A program made the position numbers and the translations under genes. The notes under the pieces are model-generated. The model did no database searches, was not told where the DNA came from, and saw only the letters and a program-made list of their open reading frames with translations. From Marisa cornuarietis (taxonomy: Eukaryota > Mollusca > Gastropoda > Architaenioglossa > Ampullariidae), in contig SMMW01000524.1 in the NCBI GenBank assembly GCA_004794655.1, positions 3,559,501-3,623,500 of the forward strand: DNA of 64,000 nucleotides. Reading direction: 5' to 3'. Shown here piece by piece: positions 1 to 10,079 of the stretch; the stretch's first letter is position 1, and each line of letters starts with the position of its first letter.

Positions 1-560
1 ACAAAACTATTATCTTTAGCTATGAATTTCGCCAGCGAACAAACAAGAGGCAGTATGCCAAACTTGTACACAAATCTGTACACAGATTGCACAGTGGATG
101 TGGTAGGAGAGTCCAGCCGAGACTGGTTATTTGCTCCACGGTCTTCACTGTATGGGGTTTTGTCATTATTGTGTTGCAAGAGGAGATTTGTCTTTTTCTC
201 TAGCTTACCTCTAGATTGAGCTTTCAGCTTTGCCAGTGTCTCGGTGTATTGATCAGAGTTGATGGGGTTTTGAGGCCTCTGGGAACTCCACATGAATCCC
301 CCATTTCCTGTAACAGAAGATAGTGTGCATGACTTATCATTCGATGAGGTACACAAGCCGAGATTCACCTTCGTACTGGTTGTAATCCGTAGATTCGCGC
401 GGGATACGCCCTTCCTTTCGTGGTATGACAGCTGTTGGTGGTCATCCAGGAATTTTTTTGTGTCGCTGTTACCGCTAAAAAGCACCAGTTACACATCTTT
501 TAGTGCTAATTGATATCAGGTCTCTCGGAAATGTTCTACAAGTCATTGATTGTCAGTTGT
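1..560 (+). repeat. Intronic repeat of the EB-gene locus, copy 1
   Basis: This non-coding stretch is recognisably repeated at 3870-4380, at 40560-40870 continued at 42480-42640, and on the opposite strand at about 55030-55560. Shared blocks include the ones around 'gtaggagagtcca' and 'gatgaggtacacaa'. In every place it lies in an intron or flank of an EB-module gene copy, so it was probably copied with the genes. Short ORFs inside it are not conserved as reading frames. Confidence 0.6.
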
Positions 561-709
561 TGCTAGACTGCTCTTATTTTACAATCACACATGTGATTTA
601 TTAATATATGTGTATATATGTATATATATATATAAATGTATGTATCCATAACAATAATCTGTATATATATATATATATATCCAGTCTCTAATATTGCATA
701 ATATTTCAG

Positions 710-829
710 TGCTCAAGACAGGTCAGGCCTGTACAGACAAGAGTAGCTGTGTTGTCGGCGCAGAATGTAAAACCTCAACGTGTCAATGCCCCGACGGTTT
801 TGCGGAAAACACCACTACAAAGCTGTGCG
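710..829 (+). CDS. EB-type cysteine-rich module exon (upstream gene copy)
   Basis: This 120-nt exon is flanked by a 'tttcag' acceptor and a 'g|gtatga' donor and is phase 1-1. It encodes about 40 residues beginning VLKTGQACTDKSS with six cysteines spaced C-x5-C-x5-C-x4-C-x-C-x11-C, the compact EB/EGF-like style. Its closest relative in the window is the exon at 42908-43027, with the same VLK.GQAC start and TTKLCG end. The 5' part of this gene must lie left of the window. Its role is unknown; the family is secreted or cell-surface. Confidence 0.75.
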
Positions 830-1083
830 GTATGATTCATCCTAATGTAAAAATACAGAACGCACAAGCGAAAGGGAGATAAAAACACATATAAAAGGAC
901 AGAACAAGATTTTTTAGAAGTCGGTTAACAGAAAATCTTCATTGATATTATAATTTTATTTTTGCCTATGCTTATTATAAAGGAGTGTTACATAAAAAAC
1001 CAAAAATCATTAATATCAAGACCAAGACAGACCACCCCCCAAATTTTTTTAAGCAGAAAATGTGTAAGGAAATATGTGACCCA

Positions 1084-1144
1084 TAATGTTTGTTCGTCGA
1101 GTGTCAACTGCGTCGTATCATCAATTTGCGAGTCAGGAAAATGT
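1084..1144 (+). pseudogene. Decayed copy of the C-type module exon
   Basis: The bases match the 3' part of the exon at 1902-1976 (CSSSVNCVVSSICESGKCG) and keep the 'gtaagt' donor. The upstream part, including the acceptor and the AKPGTA segment, is replaced by unrelated sequence. It is probably not spliced. Confidence 0.6.
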
Positions 1145-1329
1145 GGTAAGTTTTGTTTGGTCATATAGAAAAGACTTCCACAAATAAAGGTTGTTGTGGC
1201 TAGACGAAAAGTTAGAGACCACTTTTGTAAGAAAAAAGGGGGCGGGGCATGTAGAACGTTAGAGAGGTGTTATGTGAAGGGGGGCACCCAGCCTGTCCTT
1301 GATTGGGCCACGGCGCTGTCCGTGCCTCG

Positions 1330-1361
1330 CACACAAACACACACACACACACACACACACA
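1330..1361. repeat. (AC)n microsatellite
   Basis: A short dinucleotide run. It corresponds to the longer (AC)n at 3118-3184, because 1360-1680 is a copy of 3220-3520. Confidence 0.9.
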
Positions 1362-1901
1362 GATCACGCAGCCATGTTAGATCGCGTACTGTACACATCT
1401 GCATACTGTCAGGGCTAAGTTAGTGTAGGTATCTATGTCATAGCGAATGAAGGTTTTAACGAGAATTAACAATACTGTAACATAAGGAAGTGCGTGTGAA
1501 ACGGAAAATACGAGACTCCTCCCTAGATAAGTCATATTTGTGTATCTGTAGACGAGTAGGGCACGAGTGGGGGTTCGCTAGCCGTACAGTGACTGACATG
1601 TGATAATAGTACATATCAATCCTTGCAAGATTATGTGGACGTGGGTAGTGAAAGTTAAAACGCACAAACGAAAGGGATAGAAAAAGATATATAAAAAGAG
1701 AGAACAAGATTTTTATAAAGTAAAAAGAACGGATAAAAGAAATTCTTTATTGATATCATAGTTTTATTTTATGTCGGAGTGTTGAAAAGAAGAAACACAA
1801 TAAACATCAATATCAAGACCAAGATAGAAACCAAAAAAGAATTTAAAAATGAAGGTAATATGGAAGGACATCTGTGAGCCAGAATATTTTTTCTGCTACA
1901 G

Positions 1902-1976
1902 AAGCCAAACCTGGGACAGCTTGTTCGTCGGATGTCTCCTGTGTCGTATCATCAATTTGCGAGTCAGGAAAATGTG
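1902..1976 (+). CDS. Short C-type cysteine-rich module exon (upstream gene copy)
   Basis: This 75-nt phase 1-1 exon lies between 'tgctacag' and 'g|gtaagt'. It encodes AKPGTACSSDVSCVVSSIC followed by ESGKCG: four cysteines in the C-x5-C-x5-C-x4-C order. It resembles the C exons of the middle gene ([18 protein letters not shown]). It probably follows 710-829 in the mRNA. Confidence 0.7.
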
Positions 1977-3116
1977 GTAAGTTTTGTTTGGTCATCTAGA
2001 AAAGACTTCTACAAATAAAGTCTGTTGTGGCTACTCGAAAAGTTAGAAACCACTTTTGTAAGAAATGGGAGGGGGGGGGCGCATGTACCAGGTTAAAGAG
2101 GTGTTATATGAGGAAGGCGTGTCGAGTATTGGAATCAGCATCTCACTTTCCACTCTTTCACACAAGCTCTCAGCCACTCAGACACTCGAGCGCCCGATGT
2201 GAGCGACGTGACCAATCGCTACTCAGTGAAGAAATACACGAACGCACGTGGAAACGGTACAGAACACAGGTTTATTAACTAAAACTACTTAGAGAAGAAA
2301 AGAAAAGGAAGAGAAAGGAACAACCCAAACACACAATATAAACATGAACAAACCCCGCCCACTCACCAGTAAAGAAGAATGGACCCCCGCACAAGGCTCA
2401 GCATTTCATCACATGCTTGAGCGGGCCCGAAACCAAACAACCCCCTGACGACGCAGCGCCTGCCGCACCACCTCCCTGACTACTGCCCTAGGTAAACAAC
2501 ACCTATCTAGACCAGCTAGAGGGGCCTGGTAATGGCTAAGCACCAAGCTGTAATTATAACGAGAGAGGTACACAAAAGGGGGGGACACAGCCTGTCCTTG
2601 ATTGGGCCCCGACGCTGTCTGTGGCTCGCAATGGCCGAGACTCCTGGCCACCCCGACGATTCCACGGTCCCTCCACAGGACCAGACACAAAGGCGATGAC
2701 AGCGGCGGCGACTAATAGCCACGAAGACAGGTGAGGACGACGACGGTTCACAACGACTTCCCCGAAGACGAATGTCGAAGACGTGACCTGAGGACAGTCT
2801 GACGAACTGACGATTTGATGACTGGAGTTTGAAGTTGAAATTAGAGGTTGAAACTCGATGTTGATACTTTGAGTGGAAATCTCGAGCTGGGATTCGAGGC
2901 CGAAACTCTGAGGGTCGAGATCCGAGCCTGCGTCAAAGATACAGTAGTACAATTTAGTATCCTCCCGGCCACGAGTAATCCCACGCCCCCGTCTCCCGCG
3001 TTACTTAGTGGTCAGACCTTCCAGTGCCTCTCTTACAAAATATCCTACACTGCGGACACCAAATCATTATACAAAATGAAAAACCCGACACCTTGACAAC
3101 AGAGATTAGCAGTAAG

Positions 3117-3117
<1 letters not shown>

Positions 3118-3172
<55 letters not shown>

Positions 3173-3184
3173 AACACAAACACG
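3118..3184. repeat. (AC)n microsatellite
   Basis: A long AC run becoming ACAAAC-like at its end. The right arm has only short, interrupted TG runs at the matching place (56200-56285). Confidence 0.95.
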
Positions 3185-3592
3185 CGCGCGCTCACATGCA
3201 CGCACACGCACACGCACGTACAGATCACACAGCCACACTGGATCGCGTACTGTACACATCTGCATACTGTCAGGGCTAAGTTAGTGTAGGTATCTATGTC
3301 ATAGCGAATGAAGGTTTTAACGAGAATTAACAATACTGTAACATAAGGAAGTGCGTGTGAAACGGAAAATACGAGACTCCTCCCTAAATAAGTCATATTT
3401 GTGTATCTGTAGACGAGTAGAGCACGGGTGGGGTGTCGTTAGCCGTACAGTGATTGACATGTGATAATAGTACATATCAATCATTGCAAGATTATGTGGA
3501 CGTGGGTAGTGAAAGTTAAATCCTATCTCTAAGCTACGGGCTCAGTTCTCCGGAGAAAGGAAGGTTACAAAAATCTCTGTGATGTATTTCAG

Positions 3593-3715
3593 CAATCAAA
3601 CACGGGCAGTCATGTGCTGGTAATACTGACAAATGTGTGTCCAACGCTGCGTGTGTTGAGGATGTCTGTAAATGCGATGACACCAAGGCCAACCCTTCTA
3701 CTACAGGCTTGTGCC
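3593..3715 (+). CDS. EB-type cysteine-rich module exon (AIKHG type)
   Basis: This 123-nt phase 1-1 exon has a 'tttcag' acceptor and 'c|gtaagt' donor. It encodes 41 residues starting AIKHGQSCAGNTDKCVSNAA and ending TTGLCR, with six cysteines. Orthologous modules sit at 40376-40498 (+), 43298-43420 (+) and 55843-55721 (-). It is the last module seen in this gene copy. The terminal exon expected 0.5 to 1.5 kb downstream is absent, so the copy may be a pseudogene or may use a different 3' end. Confidence 0.75.
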
Positions 3716-3869
3716 GTAAGTTGTTCTCGTTTTCGTAGTATTAAAATATATTACTTTCAGTAAAGCGACATAAGATTATCATGCCAGTAAATTAAAATGC
3801 TATGATGTCTTTATTTATCTTAACTTATTTTTAGCTACAGAAACATTTTTTTGACATAACCATCATCAT

Positions 3870-4380
3870 TAGCTATGAATTTCACCAAGGAACATGCGTG
3901 AGGCAGTATGCCAAACTTGTACAAAGTCTGTGCAGGTGTAAGTGACCAAATATTTTACATATGATTTGATGGCTTCTCTGCTAGAAAAGTGTTTCTGTGA
4001 GTTCCATTCCTTATCGTCTGAAACCAAAGTCAAAAGGAGCACAATCCAGACTGCACAGTGAGTTTGGTAGGAGAGTCCAGATAAGATTGGTCATTTGCTC
4101 TATGGTCTCCACAGTACTGGTGTGTGTCATTATTGTGTTTCTAGAAGAGATGTTTCTTTTTCTCCAGCCTTCCTCAGAATGTGAGCTTCAGTCTTGCCAG
4201 TGTCTCAGTGTATCGATGATAGTTGATGGGTTTTTATGGGGTCTAGCAACTCATTAAGAATCACTCCTTTCCAGTACCAGAAGACAGTGTGCTTGACTTT
4301 CCTTTGATGAGGTACACAAGACGATTTTCACATTCATCCTGGTTAGAACCCGTAACAGTCCACACTGTACAGTGGGTTTG
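3870..4380 (+). repeat. Intronic repeat of the EB-gene locus, copy 2
   Basis: The sequence is similar to 1-540 and, inverted, to about 55030-55560. The ORF at 3997-4257 is shared with the inverted copy (55105-55416), but the two are recent duplicates and their ends do not agree, so I do not call it coding. Confidence 0.6.
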
Positions 4381-4429
4381 TTAAATGAGTTAAAAGAATT
4401 AAAATCTCAACACCCTTCACTATTTTCTC

Positions 4430-6408
4430 TATATCTGACTTTCAACGCCTGATTAAAGTGACTCGTCTACATTAGAAAGTAATAAACTCTTGTTTTAGTC
4501 TGATTTATTTTAATGAACAAAGCCATTGCATCCCTCATAATCTGCATATTGGACTTCTTTTTAAAATCTTGTTGAGCAGCCTCTAAAATATTTAAAAGAA
4601 CTGTAAAATATTAAACTAATCTGTCCGATGAACTTGCTTTTTCTAAACTTAGAGGCCCTCGCCAGGAATACATAAGCTTAATCACATTTACTCGAATAAA
4701 TATTGTCATTGATTTGTGCAAATGGTTTTCCACACAAACTATAGCAGCTCTTCGTCGGGGCCTCATCAGTCAAAATAAGTGAAAACCTTCCACCCTCCTG
4801 CGTCTTGTCCATTCTGATATTTCTCTATTTTGACAGAGGATCCATGGCATCTGTCACATGGTGAAAAATGAGGCCATCCTGGCTAGATCTGACTATCGTT
4901 GTGCTTGACAAGCCATGTGCACAAATTGTTTCGAAATCGATGGTGTAAACAAAATAAATATAGTCGTCAATGTGACATTTCTTATTATTATTAAATAAAT
5001 GTCGAGATTAATATTATCATTACATCTTTAGCTTAATTATATAAGAATATGTTCTCGAGAAATATAAATATATATATATATAATATTTAAAAAACTTCAA
5101 ATAAAAGTGATGTATAATTTATTTCCTGATCTTTGTTTTACTTTATGTTTGTATCAAATACTGAAAACATTGATGAATTTTGCAATGTTTAAGGTATCGT
5201 AGTCTTACTGTTTCTTAGCCAGACTTGACCTCTGGACTGACAGCCTTATTTTCAGGACCCTACCAATTCAACATCACTAATATCTCATCCTTATCACAGA
5301 TAATCAAAGCCGTTTATCTTTTCTTTTAACACACTCACACTAAAAAAATCCACTACCATATCAACACATGTACATATTATAAATCCCTACTAAGCATGCA
5401 AACAACATACAAAATAAGCATATAGAATACAGCAGAAAACACTTTCTGCACAGATTTATTAAAGTTCTAGGTAATTTTGCTTGCAAAACTTAGACGGATT
5501 TGTTTTGGTCAGATCAGTCTAGGGTTGATATTGCCCTGTTTTAAAAGTGACTATGAGGAATAATATTAATAAAATATTTAATCACAATATCTTTATTTAA
5601 ATTCAATTAGAAGACAGTTAGACTTGGGAGATGTTTTTGACACATAATGTTTGGCTTTTTTCAAAAACATCATGCAGGTTTATAACATTACAGAGCATGT
5701 TTAGAAGTGTGGTTCAGTAAAGTAGCTTATGTTTAGTTTTCCGAATCATTAAGACAGCAAAATCCATCGTACACAAAAAACTTTTTGTCATGTTGTTTTG
5801 GTCTCTCTCTCTCTCGTTATCTCATCATCTGTTACGCCTTCTCATTAAAAAAACTTATTCTTTATTGCTTCAAAAGCATAATTCAAACACGGGTGTTGAT
5901 TCCCTGAGTGATTATACAATATCATGCAACTAATAAAAAGGTAATCCAGGTATGACCAAGATCAGTTAATATATATGAAAACGTACCGAAAAATATAAAT
6001 ATATATAAGAAGTTTTACACATACATCACACATCAAAATAGTATCCACCCACCCACCCAGCCACCCACACACACACACACACACACACAGCCATACACAA
6101 ATAACCCCTATTCATACACTATCCCTATAAACATTAAACGCAAGCATAAAAATGTATTACATTTTGAAACAGAAAATATCTTATAGGCTATTGAACTGCA
6201 AAACAAAACTAAGTAATTAGTACCAATCTTTACCTGCCTTTTAAAGCATCCCCAGCTGATACACTGCAAAGACCACCAATCGTGCACCAACTTTACTCAC
6301 AACATGAACAAGTTTAAGGCTGCTTCCTAGTAAAGCACAAAATCTGAAGCAATTCGCCCCAAGTCAAGAAAAAGAGAATAAAGAACTTTTGATTGATTGA
6401 TTGATTGC

Positions 6409-6485
<77 letters not shown>

Positions 6486-6560
6486 ACTGCAATGCTACAG
6501 AGCCGATCTCCAGCAAGGTTATGAAAATCTCTTCAAAGGCTTAATATGGATATAATCAAA
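4430..6560. other. 3' flank of the EB gene, no gene seen
   Basis: AT-rich non-coding DNA. It matches 43860-45160 in direct orientation (shared 'cagctcttcgtcggggcctcatcagtcaaaat' region, and 6484-6540 against 45076-45120). It also matches the right arm 52325-54240 inverted. No supportable ORF. Confidence 0.6.
6391..6484. repeat. (GATT)n microsatellite
   Basis: About 94 bp of a tetranucleotide repeat. The paralogous position near 45064 has only two or three imperfect units, so this tract expanded after duplication. Confidence 0.95.
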
Positions 6561-6700
6561 TAGTACAGCTCGATCAAAATGATTTTAAAAACTTGTTTCG
6601 TACACACTCAAGTTGACTACAACCTTCATAACCTTTGAGATTATTTTCAGCTTATTTCACTGCATCAATATTGTAGAGCAAGTCATGTATCACCCTCGGA

Positions 6701-6708
6701 TATAAAAG
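6701..6708 (+). promoter_or_regulatory. TATA box of the nAChR-like gene
   Basis: 'tataaaag' lies 127-134 bp upstream of the ATG at 6835, giving a plausible transcription start near 6730 and a 5' leader of about 100 nt. It is inferred from motif and position only. Confidence 0.5.
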
Positions 6709-6834
6709 TCTAAACGGCTTGGGAGAGGACCCAGTGGCAACTACTCGTTTATCACGAGAGTGCCATAGCTTACAGCTTCGACGATCATGTGGGAATATTA
6801 CCGTGGAAGCCATTGTAACCAGAGGTAAACAGGA

Positions 6835-7029
6835 ATGTGTCTGGCGAGGTTAGCATATCTAGTCGTTTCCATAAGTTCTGTGTATTCTGCCCGGCCATGG
6901 CAGGAAAGTCACTATCATCGTCTAGAAAGAGATTTACTGACTAACTACAGCTCCAGTGTCCGGCCAGTAATGGATGTCAACTCACCAACTAACATCTCAG
7001 TTACCTTCACAATGATGTGCATCTACGAG
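6835..7029 (+). CDS. Nicotinic acetylcholine receptor-like gene, exon 1 (signal peptide and start of ligand-binding domain)
   Basis: The ATG opens a 65-codon exon ending in a phase-0 donor 'gag|gtaaga'. Residues 1-18 form a signal peptide (LARLAYLVVSISSVYSA). Residues 25-60 match the N-terminal helix and first beta strand of Cys-loop receptors: an ERDLLTNYSSSVRPVMD segment, then NISVTFTMM. Two N-glycosylation sequons (NYS, NIS) are visible. Known members are pentameric acetylcholine-gated cation channels. The Cys-loop and membrane segments are not in the window, so the gene may be truncated, or its rest may lie beyond the L1 inserted at 7584. I found no later exon. Confidence 0.7.
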
Positions 7030-7259
7030 GTAAGAGGAAAACATCCTAATGTTTACCCTGTAACAAAATGTATACTCTATGCTTGTCTGTATACAAAATG
7101 GCGTATCTATGATATTCTACTCTGTAAAACCGAGAATGATGGAAGTCAAATTTGGAACCATTATATAAATAAGTATCATAACTGATTATGAAAACATATA
7201 TGCTAAGAAATATATGTATGATAAAAGTGGTATGATTGTATTTTTATCTTAATGTAAAG

Positions 7260-7386
7260 ATCGACGAAATAGCCCAAGCCATGACTCAGAACTCCTTTAT
7301 GACTTTGACATGGGTCGACGAGTTCCTGCAGTGGGTATGGAGGCATAAAAACTACAGAACTATCGAATCACCAGGTTTGGCTACCG
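7260..7386 (+). CDS. nAChR-like gene, exon 2
   Basis: The exon follows 'taatgtaaag' and ends at 'ctaccg|gtaaga'. It reads IDEIAQAMTQNSFMTLTWVD then EFLQW, the second and third strands of the Cys-loop receptor ligand-binding domain (the family has a W-x-D/E-x-(F/Y)-L-x-W motif here). The 127-nt length leaves phase 1 at the donor. The part after FLQW (VWRHKNYRTIESPGLATG) is divergent. The L1 begins 198 bp downstream, in the following intron. Confidence 0.6.
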
Positions 7387-7568
7387 GTAAGACTAAATAC
7401 TTATACTACCAAGAAGCACTGAAATATAAAAAATTATAGGTAAGTAGGTAAGGATATTACTGACAGTGTGATAAATAAGAAAACGAAACGACAGGACGAC
7501 ATAAAGAAAGACGAGAGAGACACCATTTTATAGACTGAAGTATTTTTCAACACAAATGTTTTCGAATG

Positions 7569-7583
7569 AGAAATTTGTGTTTC
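7569..7583 (+). repeat. Target-site duplication, left copy (L1 element)
   Basis: 'agaaatttgtgtttc' occurs here and again at 15416-15430, directly after an A-rich tail. The exact 15-bp match is what L1-type target-primed insertion leaves. Confidence 0.8.
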
Positions 7584-7934
7584 GGGGGGTGAGCGGTATT
7601 CATGGCGGAGGCTAGACGTGTCTGTGCCTACAGGAAAAACAATGTCTCATTTTGTCTAAAAAAAAAAAGGATCTCCGACCTGAGTGGTGGAAAAAACACT
7701 TCCTAGAGACACTGTTTTACAACTTATAACATGTGTCAAAAGTTTTTCCCTCCATGGACTTCTAATTATTGTGACAAATGAATGAATGAAAACTCAAGGC
7801 AGGACAGTACAGCAGGTGAGGAGCATTCTGTACGGTGACTTATAATCACTTCTGTGCGGCTGAACTGTGTCGAGTGGAGGCGGTGATACTTCTATATACC
7901 TGCTTTCTTCTGAGTCAAGAAAGGAGAGGACAAG

Positions 7935-9230
7935 ATGGCTCAAAAACAGACGACCAAAGAAAACAAAAGGAAACTGGGTACTAGCTCTGATGATAGTACA
8001 TTGAGTACCTCCACTCACACTACAGAGTCTCCAGAAAGAGAAGGGCGGCAGCAAGAAAGGGCAGGCAACGTGAGTAAAACAAGTAAACCTTCTCAATCCC
8101 GCGACCGCCAGACGCTACTCACAGAAGTCTTCCCTAACACAATAATTACAAACAATGAAATAGCGGACCGTCTAGAAAAACTACAAAAAAGGACGGAAGT
8201 GCTGAGACAGCAAGTTGAAGAAGGACAACACACATTAACAAAGCACATAGACAACAAAATCGAACTCTTAACGAGCAGCATTTTTGACCTAAAAAACGAA
8301 AACGACGAGCTGAAGAAAACTCTAGGAAAACTACAGGAGCAAATCCAAGAATTAAGAAAAGAAAATGCTGGATTAACAACGCTAACAAATAATCAAAAAG
8401 AAGAAATAAATCTGCTAGAACAACACTCCAGAAGAGAATCTATAAGGATACATGGACTCAGAGGGGACGGCAGAGACGAATCATGCGAAGAATGTGAAAA
8501 AGAAATTTTACATATTATTAATTCTACACTTGGCCTCCCTGATATTGATACTCACAAAATCTCAGCGTTGCATCGAGTGAGAAGACCGAAACAGGACAAA
8601 CCAAGGCCAGTCCTAGTGAAGTTCGTATCCAGAAAAGATAAAGAAAAAGTTTTAAAAGCACGCAGTCGCTTGAAGGGGTGTGGTATTGCTATCACCGAAG
8701 ACCTCACATACCTTAACATGCAAAGATTAAATCGCTTGAAACAGCATGCTGGTGTGATCGATGCGTGGTCTGCATCTGGTGGTAAACTGTTTGTTAAACT
8801 ATTGGACCTATCTGTGTTAGAGATTAAAAACGGTGACGTAAGTCCAATAGATAGAAAATTGATTGGACTAACACGAAGACGTGAAAGACAACACAACAAA
8901 TCAAGCGGAGGACAACAGCAACGCCTCCCTCAGGATAGGCTGCAACACGAAAGCCAGCCGCAGCGCCAGAAGCAACTGAGACACAAGACCAAGGGTACAC
9001 AGCAGGAGCCTACAACCTCTAGCTCCCAGTTTGCCCAACCTACCCACTCTAACTCAACAGCGAACAGGCCGGCTACTTCAACCACGGAAACGACTAGCTG
9101 CCAACCGCGACGGGAAACGGTCAACGAAATGCCTCGTCTGACAAAAAACGTCGACTGTGCAGATACAAACTCTGTTGTCGCTGGGAAAGACACTTCGCTG
9201 GGGGCATGCGATGCCGAAGAAATACCTTAA
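7935..9230 (+). CDS. L1-type ORF1 protein (coiled coil and RRM), intact
   Basis: The 431-residue ORF opens at an ATG in good context (caagATGg). Residues 1-65 are polar and Ser/Thr-rich. Residues 75-165 form a long Leu/Glu/Lys heptad coiled coil (ADRLEKLQKRTEVL...LKNENDELKKTLGKL). Residues 168-285 match the L1 ORF1 RNA-recognition domain (RRESIRIHGLRG, then HRVRRPKQDKPRPVLVKF). The 130-residue tail is basic and Gln/Ser/Thr-rich. L1 ORF1 proteins trimerise and coat element RNA as chaperones. The frame has no stop although ORF2 is dead. It is not a host gene. Confidence 0.85.
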   Translation: MAQKQTTKENKRKLGTSSDDSTLSTSTHTTESPEREGRQQERAGNVSKTSKPSQSRDRQTLLTEVFPNTIITNNEIADRLEKLQKRTEVLRQQVEEGQHTLTKHIDNKIELLTSSIFDLKNENDELKKTLGKLQEQIQELRKENAGLTTLTNNQKEEINLLEQHSRRESIRIHGLRGDGRDESCEECEKEILHIINSTLGLPDIDTHKISALHRVRRPKQDKPRPVLVKFVSRKDKEKVLKARSRLKGCGIAITEDLTYLNMQRLNRLKQHAGVIDAWSASGGKLFVKLLDLSVLEIKNGDVSPIDRKLIGLTRRRERQHNKSSGGQQQRLPQDRLQHESQPQRQKQLRHKTKGTQQEPTTSSSQFAQPTHSNSTANRPATSTTETTSCQPRRETVNEMPRLTKNVDCADTNSVVAGKDTSLGACDAEEIP

Positions 9231-10079
9231 GTGATCCATACCCTATAGACCCAGATTAATTCTGGTAAGTCTCCCGTACATTTTTTTTTAAACTGGAGGG
9301 AAGCTCTCCGACTGTGCGCGTTTTGTTTTAGGTCATTTAATAGTTTTTAAGTAAGATACCTATATATCATTCTTCATACACGTTATTCTTAATGGGGGAA
9401 AAAGGATTGTGTGTAAGTGATCTCCCTTCACTTACCTTTTTTAAATTTATAAATACTCCTTTTTATGGTGAAATGGAAATGCGTGTAAGTGACCTCCCCT
9501 CACAGTACCTTCTCGCTGATGTAAAAACGATCTCTCAAACCCCATGTCAATTTTAACAGGGAGTGGTTACATTGTTTTTCTATTTACTGATTAATTTAAA
9601 TTGATGATAGAATGCTTGAGATGGACTTGTAGTTAAAACTTCTTTTCTTTAATTTAATTTACTGTTGTTTTTTGTTTGTTTGTTTTTCCTCCTTTCACAC
9701 CTGGAAATAATTTTTTCTGCGTGGAGGGCGGGGTTGTGGGGGTGGAGGGAGAGACAAACTAAAACTTTTGCACCACCAGTGTCGGAGCACCAAATCATTG
9801 CTCATAGCAAAAATATGGTGACTATTGTGTGTCACCTTGCAAAACATGTTTTTTACTTACTCGCCAGTCTCCCTTTTGCTTTTTACCCACATTTATGTCT
9901 TTGATATTTTTCTTTCACCTTTCTGTACTGTCCACATGTGCTAGACTTGATTTTGCCTTTTTTCACCAAGTATATTGTTCTTTGTTTACATGTAATAGCC
10001 AGACCAAGAATAGAGAGATTGTTAGCAATAAAATGGTATAGTTTGACAACTGTACAGTTGGTTAGAAACAAAATTAAAC
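9231..10079 (+). other. L1 inter-ORF spacer
   Basis: 849 bp between ORF1 and ORF2 without a reading frame that continues either. It contains repeated 'gtgtaagtgatctccc-tcac' blocks (near 9411 and 9483) and T-rich runs. This is unusually long for an L1 and could hold a second promoter or an internal ribosome entry region; that is inference. Confidence 0.5.

Larger units (their letters stand above)
860..2040 (+). repeat. Tandem duplication (~0.8 kb) containing a small module exon
   Basis: The stretch 860-1200 is repeated at about 1660-2040. Both contain 'cgcaca-gcgaaaggga', then 'atcaatatcaagaccaaga', then the end of a small cysteine-rich exon followed by 'gtaagttttgtttggtcat'. Divergence is clear (substitutions and short indels), so it is older than the tandem array at 32-37 kb. 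The first copy lost the exon's 5' half and its acceptor. Confidence 0.65.
2520..6290. repeat. Left arm of a large inverted duplication
   Basis: The arm matches the opposite strand of about 52325-56885. Markers in order are the GC-rich block (2570-3010 against 56400-56840), the AC-rich block and 3290-3520 against 55930-56130. Then come the module exon (3593-3715 against 55843-55721), the intronic repeat, and the flank to 6289 against 52326. The left arm lacks about 0.8 kb present in the right arm near 54240-55030, which holds the terminal exon. Confidence 0.85.

Noticed and set aside
2554..2952. 132-codon ORF partly shared with 56453-56743
   Set aside because: A GC-rich repeat with low stop density. 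The frames diverge, and several overlapping frames are equally open.
3005..3396. ORFs made of repeated VCVCVC or THTHTH
   Set aside because: They are translations of (AC)n/(TG)n microsatellites. The same applies to ORFs at 30042-30317, 33279-33672, 35147-35482, 36984-37319, 45567-45942 and others.
3997..4257. 86-codon ORF shared with 55105-55416 on the other strand
   Set aside because: It lies in the intronic repeat. The sharing follows from recent duplication, and the frames end differently. No domain, splice or start-site evidence.
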